Source: Toxorhynchites rutilus septentrionalis
Taxonomy: Eukaryota > Arthropoda > Insecta > Diptera > Culicidae
DNA: 64,000 bases
Direction of reading: 5' to 3'
NCBI RefSeq assembly: GCF_029784135.1
Contig: NC_073744.1
Location: 74,496,935-74,560,934, forward strand
Every line of letters begins with the position of its first letter. Within the stretch, counting starts at the first letter, position 1. A program made the translations under genes and the position numbers. The notes beneath the pieces are model-generated. The model had not been told where the DNA came from. It worked only from the letters and a program-made list of their open reading frames with translations, and ran no database searches. Of this stretch, positions 10,701 through 21,583 are shown piece by piece.

Positions 10701-11925
10701 TACTCCCCGCCAAACATACTATCAGCTGGATGATAGCCCGATCGATACATTTACAAACGCTCCATGGTGGTCCGAAGCTCTTACTGGCCACGATACGTCA
10801 GCGATTCTGGCCACTACAGGGTCTTCAGTTAGCTCGCAGAGTTGTGCGCAAATGCATCACTTGTTTCCGATGCCAGCCTCGACTATCGCAACAGATCATG
10901 GCACCCTTACCGTCAGTGCGCATCACTCCAGCTCGAGTATTCTCACATTCGGGTATGGATTACTGTGGGCCGTTCCTCGTTCGTCCGTTAAGTGGAAGGG
11001 GAGCGTCGGTGAAAATCTACGTTGCTTTATTCGTATGCTTGGTGGTGAAGGCCGTGCACCTTGAAGTCGTCTCCGATTTGTCGTCCGCCGCGTGCATAAA
11101 CGCCGTCAAACGCTTCGTCGCTCGTCGCGGTCGCGTTCTACAGTTGCACTGCGATAATGCAACTGCGTCGGCGCGGATCGCGAATTGAAGGCTTTGCGAC
11201 AGGAGTATCTAAGGCAGTTCCGGACGAAAGAATGGGACAACTATTGCTCGGAGAATAGCATCACCTTCTGCTTCATACCCGCCCGCTCTCCACATTTCGG
11301 AGGAATTTGGGAGGCAGGAATAAAATCATTCAAACATCATTTTCGTCGAATAATTGGACAGAAGTCGTTTACTATGGACCAATTGCTAACCATCGTAGTT
11401 CAAATTGAGGCTATACTCAATTCTCGCCCACTTTCGCCGATTTCCGAATCTCCAGATGACCTCTCCGCCCTTACTCCCCGTCATTTCCTGATTGGAGAGC
11501 CCCTACTATCAATTCCAGAACCAGATCTCACCGAGTTAAACACCAATCGTCTTACTCGTTTACAGGAGATGAAGCGCTCGATACAAGACCTCTGGCGTCG
11601 ATGGTCTCGTGACTACGTAAGTCAGCTACAACAACGCAGCAAGTGGAAACGTTCCTCGACAGACATTCGTAATGGTCAGCTAGTTCTTCTCCGCCAAGAT
11701 AATTCTCCACGACTACGGGTAATGATGGACATACACGAGTGGTTGTCGTGCAAACAGCTTCTGGTTGTTACAAACGTGCAGTCACCGAAGTTGCAGTGTT
11801 GCCAATCGATTGTCATTAAGAAGATACATCTCAGAGGTCATCAAGCCAACAGCAGAATTCCATGGAGTGAATGTTGGTTGAAACTGACTGTTTCAACTGG
11901 GGCCGGAATGTTGACGCTAAAATAA
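7739..11925 (+). pseudogene. BEL/Pao pol: protease, RT, RNase H, integrase; broken in integrase
   Basis: The long frame from 7820 to 11188 is open and extends upstream to 7739. The protease has LLDSGSQPSLV (Asp near 8063). The reverse transcriptase has FDGSCRFS, the ADLEKMFRQIW catalytic aspartate and a YVDN box at 9284-9295 in place of the usual YVDD, so one catalytic aspartate is replaced. RNase H shows CFCDASKKGYG and VVFWTDSTIVLHW. The integrase has a zinc-binding N-terminus (CITCFRC), a core aspartate in MDYCGPF and a second in HCDNAT near 11150. The frame then shifts at about 11160-11175 and the core glutamate (GGIWEAGIK) is read from 11185 on. Another shift near 11705-11720 alters the C-terminus. 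Autonomous activity is very unlikely. Confidence 0.9.
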
Positions 11926-12203
11926 AACCTGAAAAAGAGAAGAAAATATAAATATAAATGAACTATAAAATGTACATAAGCCAAAATAACACAAATACTT
12001 ACCAAACTTATACTTACCCTGATCTACACGAAAAGGCTATAAAAGCCTGCTATAATAGTCAAAATCACACTTCCACAATAACGTCAAATTGAATTGTCAC
12101 AAATGTTCATTCCAATAAACCACGTCGAAGTAATCGGATGTATTTTTTAGTGTTTTCGAAAGAAGTGATCTCGAAGTGATAAAATCACACCAAGTCGTTA
12201 CCA
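11909..12203 (+). repeat. BEL/Pao 3' LTR
   Basis: This 295-bp LTR is preceded by a GGGGCCGGAA stretch that may be the polypurine tract. It carries the same CTATAAAAG and AATAAA signals as the 5' copy and ends GTTACCA, directly before the right CATGG duplication. Confidence 0.95.
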
Positions 12204-12862
12204 CATGGAATAAATGTTTGATACAGAAAATATGATAGAATAGAAACAGACCCCTCCCCTCTTCTCCCCTTAGAGAGAGGGAGGAGTGTCTATTCACCAT
12301 AAAAACGTTTCGTGCTCCCTAACATCTTCACATGCCAAATTTGGCTCCATTTGGTTGATTAGTTTTCGAGTTATGCAGAAATTTGTTTTTTATTTGTATG
12401 ACAGCCCACCCTTAGAGAGGAGTAGTGTCGAACCACCTTAGAAATGTTTCTTCCCCATAAATCCTCCACATGCCTAATTTGGTTTCATTTGCTTGATTAA
12501 TCCTCGAGTAATGTAGAAATTTGTGTTTCATTTGTATGGCAGCCCCCCCTAAGAGAGGGGGGTGGAGTGTCTAACCACCATAGAAACATTTCTTGCATCC
12601 TAAAACTTTGACATGCCAAATTTCGTTTTATTTGCTCGATTAATTCTTGAGTAATGCAGAAATTTGTGTTTCATGTGTATGGCAGCCCCTCCATAGAGAG
12701 GGGGAGGGGTCTTAAACCACCACCACGAAAACCTTCCCCGGCCCCAAAAACCCCTACATACCAATTTTCATGTCGATCGGTTCAGTAGTTTCCGAGTCCA
12801 TAAGAATCAGACAGACAGACAGACAGACAGACAGAAATCCATTTATATATATATATATAGAT
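12204..12862 (+). repeat. ACTAGC...TATAGAT dispersed repeat, copy 1 right part
   Basis: Resumes after the BEL element with the block that follows CATG in the uninterrupted copy at 42739-43061. It holds three sub-repeats of about 150 bp, each with TGCCAAATTTGG, a GTTATGCAGAAATTTG-like block, CATTTGTATGGCAGCCC and a GAGAGGGG run. It closes with TTTCATGTCGATCGGTTCAG, a (CAGA)n tract and TATATATATATAGAT. Confidence 0.85.
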
Positions 12863-15800
12863 TTTTAGGTGTGGACTTTTATTTTTGTCAACGCATATTT
12901 GCACACAATAAAGAAATCATGTAAGGGAGCAAACAAAATCTAACAAAAATGACAAATCTTGTTAATTACTTGAAAGAGTAATAGTTAACAAACAATTCTA
13001 TATAATTACGGTAGTAGGTTTTGAAGGAATAGATCTTAAATTAGGAAAGGTTTCTAAACATCTTAGGTGGACCTTTTTTATGCTTATCACTATAAATCTT
13101 GAATTTAAAATTTATTGATCTACGTAAATACAATTGAATTAAACCTTGAACTTGAAAACAGTATGAAATATGTACATAATCAATTGTAGAGTGGATAAAA
13201 ACTCAAACCTTAATATGGTTATTTCTTTGCGATAACTTCACCAAAATTGTCAGTTACACAGAATGAATTCAACATAAAATAATAATAAAGTAGTATACAG
13301 CAACAAGTCAACCATAACCAGATCGTGTTTTCTTTATTGACATGATCAATCTATCCCAACAGTGCTTGTATTTTAGAAACATACAGTAATACGATGTGTA
13401 TGATAAATTCGTAAAATTATTCGCAAAATGAGCCAACAATCCAGACAGCGCTACGAGCATAATATCCACTAAAGTATTCAATTGCACTGTTGCTTTCGTC
13501 GAGCACAAAAAAAACAAACAAAACTCTCGTTCGTTAGAACTTTATTTTTCCCAGCTGACTTTCCATGCAGAGCAATCCATCACTGGAGAAGCGCTGCTGT
13601 TTGCTTGTACAATTACTGCCTCCGAGACAGGGAAACTATGGCAATTTTTCCTCGAGTCGGATCCATGTGGAAAGTATGGACCGAACCTGTTGTGCGGGCA
13701 TAATTTTATTATTTAACTCGCCACTTTGCACAGGACATGCTTCCTATTTTTTCCGGAGTAAACTGCAATAAACTGTAATTTACGAGTGCTATCTCTCCAT
13801 GTGTATCCCCATTCCCCATATTTCTGAGCACAGGAAATGTTGCCATAGCATGATTTGTTTTAATAATATTCAATTATTCTTTTTCTGGAGCGTCCCTTTT
13901 TTTTCAGAAATTCCCTGAAAAACGTCCACTTCTGTGAGCGAAACGATTTCTTCACTTTCCTATCTGCAACAGTTTCTTCCAGTTGTGATAAGCGAAGATT
14001 TCAATTAATCAAATCTGGCCCCTCCAAAGGCAGTTCACTTTCGGATGGCAGCTCGGGACGGAGGGAAAGAACAAAATAAATGGAAGAATAATATCAGAAT
14101 GAAATGTTTCTTATGTAAATTAGAAAGCTCCTTTTTCATATCTCGTGCGATGCCCTTCCAGTTAAAAATGAAAAGAATACCTGGCCCAGCACAGGGAACA
14201 AAAATAAAAGAATGACGAAGGGAAAGTCCTAAGAAAACTCTGATTTGAGAACAACGAGAAAGGAAAAAAAGAGTCTGTTATGAGAAATGACGCCTTGATA
14301 AGCAGTGGGAGGGTTGCGCTGGGCGAATGCTTCTGGAACTAGAAATGAATAAATAAGTATGAGATTTTCTTCATTTCTGCCCGCAGCAGAGGAAGCACAC
14401 GGCGGGAAAAGGAACCTCGGTGCACTCGGTCTGGCAGTCATCTCGGCGGCGCACGGGAGGACAATAATACGGCACGTGGCCAAGTCGAAGGCTCTCAGAA
14501 GTTGTTTTCATTGGTAGCGCGAAAGTACAGCGGAGGGACTTTGTGACTTGTGATGGAAATGAAATGTAAATTTTTCATTTGTCACGAAATAAATATTTTC
14601 TCTCTGTGCTTGTCGATGTGTTCGTCTTTTCTTTCGAGAGCAATCTGCAACTAAATCCCTTCACATCGGTACCGGCTGCCAGGAGGGGGAAAGAGAATTC
14701 TTCCGGACGAATCTTCAATTCTGCCGAAATACTTCCTGGTAGGGGAGCTTTGCTCACTTCCGAAGAGGAAAAAGTATTAGGAGCTGTCAATTTTTGTGTA
14801 TAAATAGGCCATTTCTTGTAGTCTTAGAGGTTGAAAGCTGATTGAAAATGGAACGGTCCAGATTGGTAGGTTTTGATTGGGATTTCTTACCGGAAAGAGG
14901 ATTTCCCTCAAATTCAAACTGATTTTTGTGATGATGATTTGATGCAAAGAAAGGCAACCTGAAAACGAGTACTCATTAGCTAGTGTTTAGTGTTTGAACG
15001 CTTATGTCTACCCGAGATCGGATACTTCGGGTGAGATGTTTCTCTTCCACATTTTTTTTCCAACCAGACACAAATCCTTCAGCGCGGCGTTCAAATGCGA
15101 ACGCATTCAGTCCCACCCGAAACGTGAGAGCTTTTGCAGCAGACGGGAGCGAAATACTGTTTGTTTTTAATTTCCATGAATATTAAAGACCTGCCAGCGA
15201 AAGGCAGCGGTTGTCAGCCACAACAAAACCGCGCGATTCGGATATCGAAAGCGAATGTTTTTTTTTCGTTTTTCAGCCACCCACCCTTCGGCTGGCAGTT
15301 ATTTCAGTTACGCGTCGAAATTCACCCGAAAATGGTCTACTGAATTTGGTTTTGTTTTGCTTGTCTGGCGCGAGGGGCTCCCACGCCAGTGCAGTAGCTC
15401 CCCTCCAGCCCCAATACACGCGCCGCATGTCGCACCAACAAATGGTCGGACTCCTGGCGCAATATTGGCACCCTTTTTCGAATGCTGCCGACTCTCGGCG
15501 TATCCCTATTTCACCGTATCGAGCGAATTGAAAGCGAAAGCAGCTATCAAAGTAATGTTTGCACAATGGATTTGAGGGAAAATTTATTCAAATTATGGTT
15601 TTCTTATGCAAATAAAATTGTTTTATAACCCGATTGGATGGAAGCTGGCTGCCGGCGTTCGGCGAAGCGCCAGGCAATTAGGCTGGCTGCTGGCTTTCAT
15701 TCCGAGGAATTTGACTGTTCTGATGGTAAGAGAGCATTAGTTGGAAAAAGCAAACTTTCTTGCGTAATCCATTAGTCGAACGTGATTCCGATCGTGGTAT

Positions 15801-15970
15801 CGCTTAAAATGTTGCAGCTGAAAACATAATAATATTAACGTTTCATCGACACTTTATGTATTTTCCTACATTTATCCGAAAAGCATTCACCCTAATTTCA
15901 ATCACCCGAATGCGATAGGTGCCCGAATGGAACATCTACGTAGCCCATACACGTAGAAGAAAGTTGTATA
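12863..15970. other. Low-copy non-coding DNA, no gene recognised
   Basis: About 3.1 kb with no transposon signature that I recognise. The part from 13,480 to 15,800 is less AT-biased than its surroundings and looks like ordinary mosquito intergenic or intronic sequence. Short frames of up to about 106 codons exist on both strands (for example around 15211-15575), but they overlap one another, are rich in Phe/Ser or Arg, and match no family I know. A TATAAATA at about 14800 has no convincing gene after it. Confidence 0.5.
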
Positions 15971-16995
15971 GGGCCTGGTCGGGTAAGGGAGTAATAAGTG
16001 CCCCCAAACCAAATGACTAGCTGTATGACAAATATTGTAGAGGATATTAAATAAGAAATTTTGGCGGTTTTTTTTGAACCCAACATAGAATCTGTAGTGG
16101 GAAACGTACGTTCTCGTTTATTTCACGCCATCCTTAAAAGCTTCTAGATAAAAATTTGAAATAATGTTGAATGGGCATCTTGTGGCAAGAAAAATTATCA
16201 AAAAAAAAAAATTTATTTCCAAAGGGTCTGGTTGAGTACGGAAGTAAAAAATGCCCAAAACCAAATCACCAGTTGTATGGAAAATATTGTATAGGGTACT
16301 AAATATGAAATTTTGACAGTAGTACCATATATTTGAGTTCTTATATGGTACAATATAGGATCTATGGTGGAAATGCACCTGTTGGTGTTTTTCACTCCAT
16401 TCTCAATAGCCTTGAGACAAAAATATGGAAAAAAAATACTTAAGTACATCTTGCTTAAGTGTATCCATCAATATTTTCAAACAATTTTTTCATCAAAAAA
16501 TCAAATACTAAATAAAATTTAAATTAATTTTCATTTAAATTTTAAATTAATTTTAAATTAGATATTCACTACTACTCTAGTTTGTATTGAAATTTCTTTC
16601 TATTTTAGGTATATGTGATCTTCTTAAGAATTTTCAGACTGTTTTTCGAAATTTTGAAAAAAAATATTACTTTGAGACCCATTTTTACTCTAATTTTTAT
16701 TTAAATGCGTTCTTTTGCGTTGTTTTTTCCACATGTAGCGTAATTTTTTTTTTGATTTTTAAGAGGATTGCGCGAAAAAAAAATGTTTTTTGTCCTTTGG
16801 GTATTTTCAATTCATTTTGAATTTAGAGACCCATTTATATTTATTTTAATTTCGTTTTTTATAATTCTAAATTTTGTCGATATATTTAGAGCATTGCGCC
16901 GAACAAAGATTTTTTTCATATCTTGAAATAAAAGAGATCATCTTTACATTGGATTCAGATGGTTTACCAAATTCATAGGAGTCAACAGTACGATA

Positions 16996-17484
16996 CAGGG
17001 GGTCTCCGTAGCCACATTGGTTGCGCGTTCGCTTAGTAAGCGATCGATCGTGAGTTCAAAACTCAGGACCCTCATTGACCATCTTTGTGTTGTTACAGAA
17101 TAGCTACGTCCACGCAACAATCATCAGCGATGGAGATCGATCCACGGTCTAAATAAGATCGATTCATCCATACAACTGCTCTGCTCTGCAAGACACATCG
17201 GGCTTGCTGTTCTATAAATAACTCAACAATGATCAATCAACTGTCTCCGCTGTCCGGTGGTCCAACTGGATAATGGAAGAACAGAAAGAATACTCTTACG
17301 CCTAAATGGCTACTGTGTGAATGTACTATATGTAATGGTATAGAAGGAATAGTGGCGAATGGCAACTATGTAATGTGCTAATTATAGATATATGGTATCC
17401 ATGTGACATGTACACGATTAAAAAATCGGCTCTGTTACAGCTAAAATGCTAATGAGCCTTAAATAAATAAACGGGATAAAAAAA
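16996..17484 (+). mobile_element. tRNA-derived SINE, family 1, copy 1
   Basis: A 489-bp SINE flanked by a perfect 12-bp target duplication, AACAGTACGATA (16984-16995 and 17485-17496). The head at 16998-17073 folds like a tRNA: the acceptor stem GGGGGTC pairs with GACCCTC, an anticodon arm TCGC-TTAGTAA-GCGA has AGT in the anticodon position, and a T arm has loop TTCAAAA. An A box (TAGCCACATTGG) and B-box-like GAGTTCAAAAC supply the internal RNA polymerase III promoter. The body is tRNA-unrelated and the tail is A-rich. It inserted into foldback element B. Confidence 0.9.
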
Positions 17485-17692
17485 AACAGTACGATAGAGC
17501 TCTGTGAGAAAAAATGTCCTTGTGGAAAGATCATTCAGATTAATGAGATGAACACATAAAAAAAATCCAAATTAATATTAATTTTTTTCAATTTTAATCT
17601 TACAATTGAAAACCACCAATATATTAGAATATTCGATTTCAAGAAAATAAAAATAATAATGCAGACGATGAAGAAAATTATTTTTGTGTCTC

Positions 17693-17962
17693 TTCTTCTT
17701 CTTCTTGGATGGCTCTAACGTTCCAGTGGAACTTTTGCCTTAGCATTACTTGCGTCATTTTTATTAGTAATACTTGGTTGAGATTTCTATGCCGAATAAC
17801 ACGCCTTAAATGTAGTCTGGAGTGGCAAGCTCTAGAATACGCGTGACCACAGTCAAGCCGGAAGAATTTTCTTTGACGAAAAATCCCCCGGCTAGAACTG
17901 GAATCGAACCCGAACCCCCGGCATGATAGTGTGGGACGCTAACCACTCGGCCACGGGAGCAC
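17693..17962 (-). mobile_element. Feilai-like tRNA-derived SINE, copy 1
   Basis: On the minus strand it starts GTGCTCCCGTGGCCGAGTGG, with A box TGGCCGAGTGGT and B box GGTTCGATTCC, a Ser/Leu-type tRNA head. It ends in an (AAG)n triplet tract. A tRNA head, a conserved unrelated body and triplet repeats at the 3' end fit the published description of mosquito Feilai. A 13-bp duplication ATTTTTGTGTCTC flanks it (17680-17692 and 17965-17977). It is inserted in foldback element B. A second copy lies at 38639-38917. Confidence 0.85.
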
Positions 17963-18218
17963 ACATTTTTGTGTCTCGCAATGCTCTTAAAAATTCATGA
18001 GAAAAATACGCTACATGTAGAAAAAAAGTCACATACGAACGCATTTAAATAAAAGTTAGAGCAGAAATGGGACTCATAGTTATGTTTTTTTTTCAAAATT
18101 TCGAAATGCCAGAAAATATATAATTTTTTTTTGTACCGCGTATTTAATTTTTTTTATTATTAGATCTTTTGATGAAAAAAAATGTTTGAAGATATTTATC
18201 GATACACCTTAGTAAGAT

Positions 18219-18279
18219 TTTTTTTCTTTCTTTCTTTATTAAAGAGATTTTCAGCCGAAGGCTGGTTCATCTCCGATAT
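18219..18279 (-). mobile_element. 61-bp LINE/SINE 3' tail
   Basis: A very short, severely 5'-truncated retro-insertion. On the minus strand it reads ATATCGGAGATGAACCAGCC..., followed by GAAAATCTCTTTAATAAAG and an A/G-rich tail. An 11-bp duplication, CTTAGTAAGAT, flanks it exactly (18208-18218 and 18280-18290). It interrupts the right arm of foldback element B. Confidence 0.85.
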
Positions 18280-19860
18280 CTTAGTAAGATGTACTTTCAG
18301 TATTTTTTCTTATTTTTGTCTCAAAGCTATTGAAAATGGAGTGAAAAAAAACGAAGAGGTGCATTTTTCACCATAGATCCTATGGTGTACCATATAAGGA
18401 CTCAAATATATGGTACTACTGCCAAAATGTTTTATTCAGTACCCTATACAATATTCGCCATACAGCTGGTGATTTGGTTTGGGGGCACTTTTTACTCCCT
18501 TACCCGACCAGGCCCTTTCTAGCAGTTGCCACAAAATTCATAGAATTAAATATGGTACACTGGACTAAATTGAAACGGTTTTTCTGAAGTTCAACTTGAA
18601 AGTTATCTTAAAAAATCACTACATCACTAAATGTAGATCTGTTTGCAGCATATACAAGGTATAAGAGATCACTTTCGAATAAAAATTCACACTGGATGTT
18701 TCTGAAAAATATCAATTTTGAAAACGTTTAATTTTCATATTCATTGTTTCAACTTGTCCCGTAGAACGGGGTAAGTTGAAACGCTGGACTATCATGAATT
18801 TATTGTGCGGTTTTGCTTCTCAAACTATCCACAACTGATTTATGACAACTAAATTTGAAAGAATTACATATACAGCCATTCCATGCCAAACCGATATAGT
18901 GGTTCTCAGATTTTCGTAAAAAGTGGTAGTTTTGTTCTTTATCGCAAAACATTTGACCCGTATTTTTTTATTTTTTCATTAGGGTGGCCATTTCCATTTT
19001 AGGGTTGACCGAAAAATCTACTTTTTCCTCTTTTTTCCAAAAATGACTTTTCAAAAATTCATAACTTTTGAACTACTAGACCGATTCAGATGTTCGATAT
19101 ATCATAAAAAAAACGAGAAATAAAACATCTCTGATTTTTGGATATGTTATGTAAAAAACTTCAGCTTTCAAGAAAAAATATGAAAAATTAAAGCATCTTT
19201 GGTCTCGTATATAGTCTATGAAAAACGAAATCAAAATCCATTTTTTTGTCAGTCCAATGTTTCTCAAAAATGACTAATTCTATGTGTCGATCATCTGAAT
19301 CGGTCTAGCAGATCAAAAGTTATGAATTTCTGTGTTGGAAATAAAGGAAAAAAAATGATTTTTCGAACCATCGGTTAACTTTGAAAAATCATAACTCTAA
19401 AACGAAAAACACATATGTTATGTGAAAAATCCTCAGTTTCCAGAAAAAAAAATGGGTGGGTTATATCTATGATATAACCGCAAGGTTGATGTGGGACTAC
19501 CTTAGCATAGCAATCATTTGTTTGTATTGATTAAATTTTATATTGAATGAAACAAATTTTTTCTCTATTATAGTGACTTTCAGCACATTTTAGCTGGTTC
19601 GTCACTTTTACTTCCATTTTTGGAAGAATATCGGGAGTGAGAATTGAACTCGTGACCTTTAGCGTTAGAGGTATGGATGATCGCCTCCACAAATGAAACA
19701 ATTTCCGAATTCAATTGATTTCAATATATTCGCTTTGTGAGTAAAAAGATTGTATAATGACATGCAAGGACAACTCACGCATTGTGATAGATTATGATCT
19801 TCGTTACAAGTAAATTTAATGACAGTCCTTTTACGTTTGGTATGATGACATCTTGGTTTA

Positions 19861-20166
19861 GAAGTCTGTGTTAGGTGAACACATTTCAGTCGGATCAAAA
19901 ATGTCCCCGACTTAAATGTATTCGCAATGCCACGCTCCTTGGATTTAAATTCCGTGTTAGGGAAACATATTACATGTATTCGCAATGCCAATATCCCCAT
20001 GCTCCATGGATTCAAAGTCTGTGTTAGGGAAACACATTTCAGTCGGAACAAAAATGCCCCCGCAATGTATTCGCAATGCCAATTTCCCCACGCTCCTTGG
20101 ATTTAAAGTCTGTGTTAGGGAAACACATTTCAATCGGAACAAAAATGCCCCGCAATGTATTCGCAA
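19861..20166 (-). repeat. 91-97-bp minisatellite within F1
   Basis: At least three partial units share (on the plus strand) AAGTCTGTGTTAGGGAAAC, CATTTCAGTCGGAACAAAAA, ATGTATTCGCAATGCCAAT and TCCCCACGCTCCTTGGA. Starts near 20011 and 20102 are 91 bp apart; an upstream unit is shortened. The array continues at 21584-21740, after the inserted hAT-type element. Confidence 0.85.
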
Positions 20167-21583
20167 CAGGGTTGCTAATAATATTTTTGAAAAAACTGGA
20201 AGATTGCTCTTAAATAAACTGGAAGAAAACTGGATCCTGTGAAACCTTTTTGTCTTAAGAAGACCGGCTATGATTTATCTAAATTGATTTGTTACCCAGA
20301 AAAAGATTTTTTTATGCTTGTGTAGTGTTCATATGTATCTCATAAAACTGTAACTGTAATTACTGTGAAACAATATTTGAGGGATAGTTTTATTTGGGCA
20401 AAACTTGAAGAGATTCGTATTTATCGTTTCATAAAATCCATAAAATCGCTGACAGAAGAGCGTAGCAAAACTGCGTATGGTTCGATACCTCAAAAAGGTA
20501 CGGATAAGCATGAGATACGAGGTAAAATACCAAAAAATACCATAAACAACTTCTCATAATGTTATTTCAATACTCAAATAAACACAAACAAAGTTGCTCA
20601 AGTATTACTTTGGTATTGAAATTATATTTTTTTGCTAATTTACATCTTATATTAGGCTTTTGCAAACCAAATTTCGGTATCAAGATCAATATGAGGGCCC
20701 CTCAATATTTCCTCTAGCTCGAGAAAGTACATTTGAAAAAATATACATAGTATGCTTTCTTGCAAAATATACACTAAGGTTCACATGCATTTTATGCAAA
20801 GTATGCATTAGCTATTTAGGGGAGTTTGTGTGCATTAATTAAATTAATTATATTTAGAACTAAAATTCCTTTGAGTGACTATGAGAAACTAATATCCATT
20901 TGTTGTAAACGGAAGCAAGGTTACTTGGATTTTATACTCATATCAATTAAAGTCGATGGAAACCATTTACTCTATGACCTTCTGAACTTCAGAATGTTTT
21001 GGAGGATCTATAACATCTGATGTTTATATAAACTCAGAGCCAGCATAGCACGCGGACTCTATGAGCTATTTTGGGTAAGTTTCCTTTCTTTGATCATTGT
21101 ACCAGTCGCGAATGGAATGGTAGATCAATTGGTCGGAACTTCAGAATGGTTTGGAACATTCGATATTTATATAAATTGAAACACAGTGTAGCACATTGAT
21201 TCTTGGGTAGGCTGTTAAATAAAATTAACAATTGAGTGATACCCTGTTTTTAAAGTAGTTTGATAAGTTTCCACCATTCGGGAAAGCTCTTGGTTTTGGA
21301 ACATTCGACAAAACACCGACGAATTGAACAAAACGGAAAGAACCGAATTACAACCTCGCCTGCCGCAGAAAAGAGAGATCGATCCAAGGTCGAATAATAA
21401 ATGTCAGAAAATAAAATTACATAAGGAATAGGAAGAGGGAGGGACAGATAATATTTATCATTGTAAATTTATTTTAGATGAAATGGATAAAACTAGGGCA
21501 CACATATGAAAAACTGGATAAAACTGGACGATATTCCAAAAAACTGGAAGAATACAGTTTAAACTGGAACATTGGCAACGCTG
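20167..21583. mobile_element. hAT-type non-autonomous element splitting a minisatellite unit
   Basis: A 1,417-bp insertion with an exact 8-bp duplication, ATTCGCAA (20159-20166 and 21584-21591). The ends are CAGGGTTGCTAAT and, inverted, CAGCGTTGCCAAT. Both the 8-bp duplication and the CAGNGTTGC termini are typical of hAT transposons. AAACTGGA motifs recur just inside both ends. Small frames inside match nothing I know and no transposase is visible. The minisatellite unit reads through perfectly when the insertion is removed. Confidence 0.85.

Larger units (their letters stand above)
5582..12203 (+). mobile_element. Complete BEL/Pao LTR retrotransposon
   Basis: A 6,622-bp element with two 295-bp LTRs, a primer-binding site, gag and pol, flanked by the 5-bp duplication CATGG (5577-5581 and 12204-12208). 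The LTRs start TGTTGACG and end GTTACCA. They differ at five positions by eye (about 98.3% identity), so insertion is relatively recent. Domain order is gag, protease, reverse transcriptase, RNase H, integrase, as in BEL/Pao. There is no third frame between integrase and the 3' LTR, so no envelope-like gene. Several frameshifts and stops make this copy defective. Confidence 0.95.
15971..18516. mobile_element. Foldback element B with long inverted arms
   Basis: The left end reads AGGGCCTGGTCGGGTAAGGG at 15971 and the right end is its reverse complement at 18497-18516. The arms (about 15971-16500 and 18165-18516) share further blocks such as GCCCCCAAACCAAAT, TACCATATATTTGAG and the CTCCATTCTCAATAGC type. 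The left arm is itself duplicated in direct orientation (a second diverged copy begins near 16214). The interior holds two SINEs and the right arm a LINE tail. No transposase is visible, so it is non-autonomous. Its superfamily is unknown. Confidence 0.75.

Noticed and set aside
14229..15575. Cluster of small overlapping frames on both strands
   Set aside because: Several frames overlap on both strands with equal plausibility, which is typical of less AT-rich non-coding DNA.
16998..17073. Functional tRNA gene
   Set aside because: The fold is tRNA-like, but it is the head of a SINE with a long body, A-rich tail and target duplication; the same head recurs at 51730.
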